DNA from: Poronia punctata
Lineage: Eukaryota; Ascomycota; Sordariomycetes; Xylariales; Xylariaceae
DNA: 64,000 nucleotides
Reading direction: 5' to 3'
Assembly: GCA_022579005.1 (NCBI GenBank)
Contig: MU401468.1
Span: 262,642-326,641, forward strand
The notes beneath the pieces are model-generated. The model ran no database searches. It saw nothing but the letters and a program-made list of their open reading frames with translations, and was not told the DNA's origin. The stretch's first letter is position 1; every line of letters begins with the position of its first letter. This document shows, piece after piece, positions 24,389-34,548 of the stretch. The position numbers and the translations under genes are program-made.

Positions 24389-27300
24389 TTAATGCCGTTT
24401 TATCGCCGTACGGCAACTGGTGATAGCCCGGTCGATAAGCTCCGACGTCTTTCCAGCCTATCCACGTAAGGGCGCGTTAGTCCACGATGTCGTGCAACCC
24501 TGTTTGCCGATATAGCAAGAACAAAAGCAAACTCACATAGGGCATCTCGAGCATACTCCAGTGGTCTCCATCCACAACATCTGTCTGCACATCTCCGACC
24601 AATACATCCCATCCATGTGCATCGTACGTGTGTCGAGTCGCCTGGAACCATCTTCTGTAGTCCCCGTTCTCAGCCGACATGGGATCCGCCGCCTCTCTTA
24701 ACTGTCGTGTCCCCGCCGATGAGCGCTCACACGTGCCCCAGCGGGCCCAGATCATGGTCGTACCGTTGGTAGGCCGGCAGCACGGATCCATGGGGGCCGG
24801 CCCCCACTTGTACATGCATCGCAGGCTTGCAAACAGCCTCTCATCCTCCATATTCATTGCCCGTGAGTCTTTTGATATACTCGTTTTGTGACCAGTCATG
24901 TTCCTGTTGTCGCCACTGTTCTTGCAAGATTTCAGGGCCATGCTTAGTTCCTTGACATCTTCGACGTTGGGCTCCAGGTCCCAGGACTGTCCCGGACAGT
25001 GCGCCTTCATATCCATGAGAATAAGCTTGTCGATCTTTTCTCCACTAAGGAGAAGCAACCGCGCCGTTTCGTATGCATGGACGGCACCGGCCGAGTACCC
25101 GCCCAACAGATAGGGACCCGTACGCTGACGTGCTTTTACCGCGGCCGCATATAGCGGGTCGATCTCTTGCGGCGTATGATGCATTTCGGACGGGCAGTGC
25201 AGGAACGGCGACTCGAGGACCCAGACCGGAGTCCCCGACGCCAGTGGTGGCAGATGCGCGTAGACCGAAGCCGATCCACCAGATCCCGCGATAAGTATCA
25301 GCGGGGGATATCGCGAGTGTGGGTCTCCCTGAAGGAGAACGGTATTGCTTCGATACCGCATCGTCAAGTCCGGATAAACGGTGCAGAAGCTCGGGCTGGA
25401 GTTTGAGTTCCGGCCCCGGCTTGGTCTATAGACGTCTTCGTTTGGTACGCCTTCTCCCTCTCCCCGACTCGGGTAAGAATGTTGTGGCCCTCTACGTTTG
25501 CGTACTTGGGAACTACCATTCTCTATTTGATAATACTTTCCGAAACGTTCACGAACGTCACTTATCGTCCGCAATAACTGGAATATGGCAACAGGAAGGG
25601 CCTGGCCTGTGTCCAACTCGACTTTGCGGAGGATTGCCAAGCCCATTAGAGAATCCACGCCCAGCTCCGATAGATGGGTGGCATCGTGCATGTCGTCGGC
25701 GTTAACGCCCGTTTCCGAAATTATAGCTGAGATGAATGCATGTGCCATGCTAGCTTGGGCATCGAATGATGGAGTATACTTGGCTTGAAGGGGGCTGGTT
25801 ACCCGAGTACAAGTACCGGCGCTATTCAGGCGGACGTCGGTAGCTGGCGATCGGCTTGGTCCAGATCTGTGTTGTACCGGGTCGTCGATCTGTATCCCGG
25901 TAAGCAGAGCGGCAAGAGAAGTCTTTCGAATCTGGCGGAACTTGAGACTGGCTGCAATTCCGACGAGCCTATTGTCTTTTAGTATGTAGACGTCGATTAA
26001 CATTTCGCCGTCAGCTGCAGGAACTGCGCGGTAATAACTTAGGTAAGTTTCACTTTCGATGTACTTTTCGGACAGTGAAATGCTTCCGATGCCACAAGAG
26101 AGGTAGAGTATGTCCCCGTTGTTTCCTGGCATCATATTCATCATGAAACCACTGAGATGGACCAGGGAGTCGGTATGATAAGGGCTGAGCAGGAACGCAG
26201 ACGCCCTCCCGACCGGCGTCACGGTGGGCTTGATGACAGCCACAGCATCGCGTGTTCCGTCCGCTTCCGCATTTTGTGGTATGAAAGCCCCGGTAATCCC
26301 TCGGAAGCGGCCACTATACTTGACAACCGCGTCGAACAGCCTGTAGAAGATATGGTTACCCAGGTGGTCGATGGGTCCGGTTGCATCTTCCTTTGCAGTG
26401 CATAGTAGGGCAGCCCGCGCTCGGATGCGTTCGATCTCGTGGCCCCATTTGGTTTCCATCTCGGCTTGTTGTTCTCTAACAACCTGGCAGCATCCGTGGT
26501 CCTCCAACTCACCTTGGCCGGTCCTCGAGCGAAACGAAACATGGGCAACCCAATTGTCACTTACTTCAGCGAAGGCATGAACTTCTATCTCTTGTCTCTC
26601 CGAGTCATTCCCAAGCACCAAGGGCTTACTGAGCTCTAAGCGATTTAGCGTTAGACATGACTTTTCGTGCTCGCCTCTCGGGAGTCTTTGGTTCACATTT
26701 GCCGCAGCAGTGAGAGCCATATCGACATATACGCTCGTGGGACAGACACAGAAATCCTCTATCCGATGATTGCTGATAGCATCGCAAAGCTCAGAGACGG
26801 CTAAAGAGGAAGCGAATATCATTTCTATCTTTTGGGCACTGATAACCTGATGCTTGATCCGTTGAATTGTGGCTGTAGGTATGAATACTTGGGCTTGAGG
26901 TCTTGGTGGCTCATGGCCCAGGCCAGTGTTGACTTCAATACCTGCTGCGGCTGCGGTGGCCGTGGTGTACGGTTGCCAGAATCGTTCCAGATCAAAGTGG
27001 TAGTTTGGTAGGCGGAGGAGCTTCAAGTGTGCCACAAATGGGCGATGGAACTCTGGCCAGTCTATGGAGCATCCCATTGCGTATGCCTTACCGAGTGAGG
27101 TAGCGAGTGATTTCCAGTTACTCTCATCCCTCTGCAAAGAAGGTAGCAGATGCGACGGAGAGGCCTGCAGTGTCTCGCGTATCAAACGCAGGCAAGTCGA
27201 CCCCGACCCGATTTCAATCCACATGGTATCGGACGTGTCCGTGGAAGAGATATCGAGGGCCTCCAATGCGCAAACGAACTGAACTGGCTCGCAGCTATGG

Positions 27301-30300
27301 CGAACAATATAATCAGGGCCAAAGACGTCCGGTGTTCCTGGTTCGACAATATCGCCTGTCACGGTCGAGACAACCGGAATACGCGGTGGGAAGAAAGATA
27401 TACTTCTGGCAACCTGTCCAAGATGGGCACGGATAAGGCCCATATGTCTGGTGTGGAACGCGTATGGGATATCTAGCGCTCGCGTCTCGAATCCCATCCC
27501 ATGCGCCACCTGTTCAAACATGGCCAAGTCGCCGGATGGGCCACCTACTATGTGTGACACGGGACTGTTGTAACAAGCAATGTGACAAGACTTGAAACGT
27601 TGACGCGATTCAAGCAGGCCATATACTTGCTGTCGAGTCGCTGACACGTTCATCATGCCGTAAGCTTGGGAAGCCAGCGCCGACCTGATTAGACTGGCGC
27701 GCTTTGCCACGAGCCAGAGTGTATCAGAAACCGACAGTACACCGGCCACACAAAGCGCCGCGTACTCGCCGATGCTATGCCCAAGCACTAGATCGGGTTT
27801 AACACGCCACGACTGCCATAGGTGAGCGAGTGCGAGTTGGACGCACACAATCGCGAGATGGCTCTCGACAATGTCGGAATGTCCAATCAGGTCAGACGAG
27901 GATATCGCCCTGACGAGCCGAAATGTGCCCCGACACAATTCCAAGTCGGTACAAATGCCCTGGAGCGTGTCGAGTTGTTGTCGGAATATCGGGTGTGTCT
28001 CGTACAACTCCCTAGCTACGGCAAAATAACGAGATCCTTGGCCACTGAACACAAATATAGTTTGACCTGGCCCTTTGCCTTGCCCTTTCACAGTGTTTAG
28101 CCTACCATCTAGGTTTGCATTGGACACCTCACTCGCTAACTTTTCCACTAGTTCCTTTATTGAGGAGACAACGTAACCGACTCTGCAGGGGTAATGCATG
28201 CGCCGAGCTGTCGTCGAATATGCCACGTCCTCAAGCTCAACGTTCGGGTGTTGGAGTAGATACTGCAAGAGGCGTTTCATATTTCCCTGAAGCGAGTAAG
28301 CCGTCTGGGCGGATACGGTGATTAAATGCCAGCCTCGCGGACATTTCCCGCTAGGCCGGACTGTCGGCGGCGCTCTTTCAACTAATAAGCAAGTGTTGCC
28401 TCCCTATGAATTCAAGTTCCACTCGAGCTTAGTACGATGCATCGACAATCGACAAGGGATGGCCTCGGATGGACAAGGCGGTGGCTTACTGCAGCGTCAA
28501 AGCTATTGACTAGTATATTCTTCCTTTCCGCATGGAAAAGTTGCGGTGCTGTATCGATGCGAATACCGGACATGTTGAGCTTCTCAAACCCGCGGTTCAG
28601 TTTGGTATGCGGCTCCATCATTGCTTGAGGGGGTATCATCCCCTTCTCTAGCATAAGAGCCGCTTTTATAATAGAGGCGACGCCAGCTGCCTATTGATAA
28701 ACATTAACATGCGACATGGAGGAATGGCGAGGTATTTTATGCTTACGCTCTCGCAGTGGCCAATATTCGCCTTCATGGATCCGACATAGAGGGGTTTCTG
28801 CTGGTCGAAGTGACTACCGAAAGTCCAAGTCACCGACGCCATCTCTGCTTGGTCACCCGCCTATGAAACATAGGTAAGTCAGGGGTTACCTGAAGGGCAA
28901 TGTATGTGCCGGAGTAGGTATACCAACCACCGTTCCCGTTCCGTGCATTTCTATATAGCCAACTTGGTGAGGCTTTGCGCCAGCCTGTCGAAGGACGCGG
29001 CGAATCAGCTTCTCTTGGGATTCGGGATGGGGATGTGTCATGGACAGGGCGCCGGCCGAATAATTGCGGGCCCATCCGGTAATGAGAGCGGTGATATGGT
29101 CATTCTCCGCCAGGGCGTCCTCAAGCCTCTTCAGCACAAGAACTCCTACACCCTCGCCGCGGCAGTAACCGTCGGCGTCGGCGCTAAATGTCTTGCATCC
29201 GCCTTGGGGCGCAAGAAAACTTGTTTTCCCGAGTGCGGCGAACTCGAATGGACTGTTGGTTATCTGCGCGCCACCCGCGAGGGCCACGTCGCACTCCCTG
29301 CTCAACAGTGCTGTACATGCTAGTTGCGTTGCCGTCGCGCTTGATGAACAGGCCGAGTCGATGCTGCGATATGTTGTCATTCTTGGTAAGCAAACCAATA
29401 CTCAACTCGGCTTCATTTTACTTGCCTTGGGAGAAACAAAGCAGAAAGAAATAACAGAAGTTCATACCTATATGATCCCCCCTTGAATTTGAAGTGATGG
29501 TTGACCCTTCCAGGGGAAAAAGCGCGTAACAAACCTGGAGCGGTGAAGACGTCGATGCCTCGCTCGGCGCTGACCTCGCGCCACACGTCGGCATTCTGAC
29601 CAAAATAGACGGCCGTCCGCTCCCCACCACGCGAGCCGATGCCGTGGTCGGGGTTATATCCGGCATTCTCCAGCCCTTCGAGGCTCGCCATGAGCAACAA
29701 GCGATGGGTCGGGTCAATCTGCATAGCTTCTCTCGGGGACACGTGGAAGAGGCGGCGGTCGAACGCACCGGGATCTGACAGAAAGCACCCGTCTGTGTTC
29801 ATCATCGTATTCTTTCCCGTCCCAGTGGCATCGTAAAAGTCGGCTACGTTGAAGCGATCTGGAGGTACCTGGAAGAACAAACGTTATCGGGTTATTCGGC
29901 TCCAAGGTGGATGGCCCAACCAAAATAAATCGATTGTTGGAAATACCTTTCCATGCGTCATACGTCTTTCCATCAAGAGCTTCCAAAGCTCGTCAAGATT
30001 GTCCGCCTGCGGGAACCTCGCCGACATGCCGACAATGGCGATGGCGCCGGAGCCGCCTCTCAGGGCCCGATCGGATTTGAGGTCCGGAACGGAAAACACC
30101 TCGACCTCGAGCCCTGCGTCTTCCAATGTTCTTGTAAGACGACCGGTCTGTGCCGATGGGCCGAGCGCGGACAAGGTAACGGTCGTACATATGGCCTTCA
30201 GATACTCGGCTGTAGCCGTGAAGGTCTTCTGGACCAGTAACGGTGCCTGCAAGACGGCAGGTAGTATCTGCCGTGTGACGTCGCCGAGTGTTTCCGATGC

Positions 30301-31276
30301 ATAAGGGGTGCAGCTGTCAGTTGACATGATGCAGGCTTCCGTCTGCAGTGCTAAGTCCCATATATATGACGGTTTGACAGTCGACGCAAAGTCGGGCGGG
30401 GCAAGGTGAGGAGCGTGGACGGCACCAGCCACGGGCAACGGCAGATGCGGCAGACCGTCAAACTCGGGTGTTGAAAGTAGAATCTCAAGTACTGATGGCG
30501 GCCCACTGACTGTCACCCAGCCGTGTCCAACGATGCCTACCCATGTCCTCTTGTGCTTCGGAACCCCCTACCCGAGCAATTAGTGATTGGTGTCACAACT
30601 GCGGCAGCCAACCGGGGGCAGAAACTCACGTGGGTCTCGTGGAAGGCATCTAATAGTGGCTGCAGTGTAGCTTCTGTCTGCTTCGGAAACATGTACGACC
30701 ACCTCCCGTGCGCCCACTCGATGCGTTTCGCTCGCATATGATTAGCTAGCGCCATGCTGAAGTAGGAGGGGAAGGCTTCGATGGAGAGTTTTGCCAACTC
30801 TGTCGCCGACCTGGCCGTGGCAGCTAATGCGGCTGGAAAGATGCAAATACATAGTCCCACCAGGACACGGGGAGAGGTCAATATGGTGGGATCATGTTCT
30901 GCTCGTCTGTACATTGCGACATTAACTACTGTTGATCACAACCCAGGCCAAAGTAAACCTGAGCTTGAATATGCGGAGGTAGGACGTACAATATGAGCTC
31001 ACCCAATCGAGCAAAGTACGACACGGTACAGGAGGCGAGCACGGGCGACCCGTCAGTCTCCGCGTGTTTCTCGGACAGCTCAAGCAGGGAGTCGAAGGAT
31101 GGAATCTCTTCTCGGATATCCGGCTGTAGGCTTCCGAATTCAATCTGGCAAACATCGGATGCATCCCGTAGGAATCTGGCCAGAAGACCCGACTGCTTGC
31201 TTGCGACGTACAAGTTCTCAATGGTGTAGGCTACATCATCTGTTTGGTCTCCGAAAAGAAGGACATGATTGCCCAT
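24389..31276 (-). CDS. Non-reducing polyketide synthase, SAT-KS-MAT-PT-ACP-TE, 9 exons
   Basis: Iterative type I PKS that makes an aromatic polyketide from malonyl-CoA. Exons on the minus strand: 31276-31003, 30925-30630, 30567-29947, 29868-29468, 29363-28928, 28860-28747, 28690-28490, 28403-24537, 24457-24389, giving 2092 aa. SAT (about 1-350): Cys117 in VGLCICIF and a His in GAVHAPHL. KS (about 364-790): Cys536 (SIDSACSSS), His671 (EMHGTGT), His711 (ANIGHCES). MAT (about 895-1215): FSGQGS and Ser991 in GHSIGEY. PT (about 1297-1612): His1327 in NHRIEDFCVCPTSVYVDMA and Asp1526 in DSLVHLSGFMMN. One ACP: Ser1699 in LGVDSLM. TE (about 1800-2092): Ser1885 (GGYSAGA), Asp1912, His2062 (GDHWSML). 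No reducing or methyltransferase domain. The last intron (24458-24536) has GTGAGT, GACTAAC and GGATAG; if retained, translation ends at 24477 with a different tail. All catalytic residues are intact except the altered SAT motif (GxCxC, not GxCxG). The product cannot be predicted; a single ACP argues against the two-ACP melanin type. Confidence 0.95.
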
Positions 31277-31991
31277 ACTGGGATAGGCCGCAGGGACGAT
31301 ACCCTCTAACGCCGTCGCCGTCGACAAATGCTGTCCGTTTTTTATGGGGGGTTTTTCTTTTGCAGCGTTGTAATACAGTTGTTGATCCAAGTGAGTTGAG
31401 GGAGCGTATAAAAAAGGTTGTCGCCGTGGCCGAGGAGTCGAACGCGATACCTACTTCCCGTAACGACGTTATGAACTAAGAAAAAGTGCAAGTAGGGAGA
31501 AGGGCGAAGGGGATCTACTGTCGGTTTCGTACTCGTAGTAGAATTCTTATCCCTTCCCTGCCGCATGAGAGAATCTTTTCCTCGGGAATCAGATGCGAAC
31601 GAACCCGGTATCAAGTAGGACAAGTTATATACACTACGGATCGAGAAAAATATATACTCGCACATTTAACAAGCTAAAAGGTAACATGACACACACATAG
31701 GTCATTATATCATCTGAACTTTTATTCCCACGTAGTGGTTGGTGTATACCTACCTACCTACTATTGAGGAAATAGACTAGACTGGGTTTCTTTGCGTTGC
31801 TCGAGAAATAGTGATGGCCTCGAATCACGAAATTAGAATCACATCTTGGATAGGTAAGTAGTAACACCATTTGTTACACTACCTACAAGTTGATGTTTGT
31901 TTGCTTGTCTGAATCTAGGGATGCATGGCTCAAAGGAGCGTACACGGGTATGGGTCCGTGTGTATGTGTAAAAAAATGTAAATCACCCGTG

Positions 31992-32022
<31 letters not shown>

Positions 32023-32581
32023 TTATTAGTCATGTTTGGCATGTGTTTTATTCTCCGGGTAGGTGAGACCTTTGCCTTTCTCAGGGAAGATAAGGCTCTT
32101 AAGTCAGAGAGAGGGAGAGAGAGATAGTGAGTGAGTGGGTGAGTGAGTATAAAGGAGGAGGGTAGATATAATCAGAGCGGGGGGGGGGGGGGAAGGGGAT
32201 GCTTGTGTTGGTGTGGTCATAACAAGATACCTAGGTTCAAGTCATTGCCCCGTTTCTGTATTTGATCTATTTGTAAAAGATGGGATGAGAGATCCCGCTT
32301 CTTCCGGTCCCGGGATATTCTGTAGGGTATTTGATTGAATCCTTCGGTTTTAGTCACACACACACCCTCTCTCTCACCCTACCCAAATTCATCACTGCTT
32401 TAAGGTAGGGTCGTAAAAAATACTTAACACTTTGCAAACCTAGCAAGATATATAAACTACCTCTGACTCACTAACCCACCACTCACCCACCTACTCACTC
32501 ACTCACTCATTCATCCTCACTACCTATTGTACCTACTTACTCATATTCCCCTCGTCACAAAAAAAAATAAGAAGAAAAAAA
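31277..32581. promoter_or_regulatory. Divergent promoter region, PKS / sulfotransferase-like gene
   Basis: 1.3 kb between the divergent starts of the PKS and the sulfotransferase-like gene. It holds a (GA)n run at about 31997-32022, a shorter GA-rich patch near 32107-32130 and a poly-G run at about 32179-32192. No gene seen. Confidence 0.5.
31997..32022. repeat. (GA)n microsatellite
   Basis: About 13 GA units in the PKS upstream region. Confidence 0.85.
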
Positions 32582-33693
32582 ATGACGTCTCTTCTACCCG
32601 AGAAAGAAAACATACATCCACCCGGCCTCGGCCTTCAAGTCATCGTATGTGGTCTTCCGAGAACAGGGACAAGTTGTAAGATTTTTATTTTTACCTTTAC
32701 CCCCCGTTCTCTATAAGAATCTAAAATGAAAGATTTTACCAACACGGAGGGGGGAGAAAAAGCAATGAAACTAGCGCTCGAAAAACTAGGCTATAGAAAT
32801 GTTTATAACATGAGCACATTTATATCCCATACGGAAGATTTCGAGAAATGGAAGAGGGTCATCGACAACAGCAATAACAATGATAACAATGTCGATGCCA
32901 AGACGGAATGGGGTCTGAGGGGAGATGGGGATGTTTGGGATGATTTATTGGGTGATTATCAGGTATTTCCCTTTCCTCCCCCCCCCTTTTCTCTCTTTCC
33001 TTTTTCCTCTCCTATTCTCATCCCATCCCATCCCCCTCGTTCCCTCTTTTCCATCTCTCATCTTACTAGCCCGAAAGCAATGATGAAAAACCCACGCAAA
33101 TACTTACAAAATAAAAGGCGACAGTATCCTCCCCAACATGCTACTTCGCCCCCACGCTAATCCCCCTCTACCCCCGCGCAAAAATCATAATCCTCACCCG
33201 GGACCGGCAACAATGGTACGCCTCCTTTTCCAAGACTGTCCAACTCATGATCGCGAAGCGTCAACGACTTCATCTTTTTCAGTCTTGTTTACCGCGCCGG
33301 GCAAGCGCGATCGTCACGTTAGGAAACCTCTTGTCGAAATCGGGGATAGGGTTAGGAACAGGGACAGAGGAAGAGTGCTTGGAGTTTTTTGATCGGTATT
33401 ATTATACTTGTAGAAAAGCGGTGGAAATTGAGGGGAGAAGGAGGGAGGTGTTGGAGTTTGATGTTGGACAGGGGTGGGGGCCGCTTTGTGGGTTTCTGGG
33501 GAGGGATGTTCCGGGGGGAGGGGAAGGGTTTCCGATGGTTAATGATGCGGAGGCTTTTGGGGTTTGGGTTGGGACGGTTCAGAGGGATCTGTGGTGGGAG
33601 TTGGGGGGGTATGTGCTTTTCTATACGGGGGTGGTTGTTGTTTTGGTTGTTTTGGTTATGGTGGGTTGGAAAAGGGGGGTGGGCATCTTATAG
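32582..33693 (+). CDS. P-loop sulfotransferase-like membrane protein, 3 exons
   Basis: Exons 32582-32675, 32763-32962 and 33118-33693 (introns 87 and 155 bp) give 289 aa. The joined frame GLPRTGTSSMKLALEKLGY (residues 24-42) is the PAPS-binding P-loop of the fungal Sulfotransf_4-like family, and LTRDRQQWYASFSK (about 124-137) with Arg126 and Ser134 matches the 3'-phosphate-binding region. A Tyr-rich helix (FFDRYYYTCRKAVEI) and a late AFGVWVGTVQRD also fit the family. An Asn-rich insert (SNNNDNNVD) lies near residue 80. The C-terminus is one hydrophobic helix (about 258-280, YVLFYTGVVVVLVVLVMVGW), suggesting tail anchoring. Family members are often annotated as P-loop proteins without proven activity. 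Its divergent position next to the PKS allows, but does not prove, a role in sulfonating a phenolic product. Confidence 0.82.
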
Positions 33694-34548
33694 GTCGGCT
33701 TTGGGATATTTTGATAAGAGAGAGAGAGTATTGGGTAGTGATGTTGGAGAGTTGGGTTTATCTTGGCTAGGTTGATGTATATGAAAGTTGACATGGGCTG
33801 TAGTACGTACGTTAGGCTGGGGAATGTGTTCAAGGCACTTCTCTGATATTGTTGCGAATGGGCTATTTCTATTCGCTTACTCTAACGTCTACGTTGATGA
33901 GCAAGTGTTTCTATCTCATATCCTGAGGCTACTATCATCCTTCCACTGTTTTTCGGAAGTAACTCGAAAGAAATCCGGACTTGGAACTTAATGTCTTCCG
34001 CCCAAAGAAGGTCTGAGAGTTTTTGAGGGACACAGTAATGAATTTGTTGTCAAGGGCGGGATAGCAATAGGATGTGACACTGGCTAGTATTGATTACGCG
34101 TATAGATCTTATGATCATCTTGGAAAGAGTGCTCACTTGAACAACAATTATCATTATAGGGTTCCAGTCACATAAGATGAACAAAGATGGTTGGCGTCTT
34201 CTACCTGTCCTTCGATGTCCGTTGTCAACATACGAGTACAAAACACTTATACCTCTCTTCAGGGTAGGTTCACTTGAAGTTGAACCACAAAAGGTAGGTA
34301 TGTACCCCACTATGTTGTCACCCCGCGCCCACTATACACCATCACCCCAGATCATATCAGCCAATGAAATATTGCTTTTCTTCCCAAAGAGGCTAGTGTA
34401 CAGTGTCGATAAAAAGCCACACTCCGTCCGGGGCTCAGCCCCGCATGCCCCGACAGAATCCCGGTCAGCTACAACCTATTTATTTCCGTATCGTCTTTTT
34501 ACTTTGAATCTTCCCCTCCTTCACAACCCAAAAAGTCAGGACGCTGGA
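33694..34548. other. Intergenic, promoter of the amidohydrolase gene
   Basis: 855 bp. The amidohydrolase reading frame stays open back to 34177, but that extension has no family similarity; a TATTTATTT-like AT-rich site lies at about 34479-34487. Confidence 0.4.

Noticed and set aside
24477..24536. PKS stop at 24477 as the main C-terminus
   Set aside because: The frame is open there, but the intron signals at 24458-24536 and the normal TE tail obtained after splicing favour the stop at 24389; the alternative is kept as a finding.
25319..25705. Several 60-130-codon plus-strand frames over the PKS
   Set aside because: Shadows of the PKS reading frame; none shows a motif.
34177..34548. Upstream extension of the amidohydrolase frame
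   Set aside because: Open by chance; it would place 124 unrelated residues before the typical N-terminus and overlaps promoter-like sequence.
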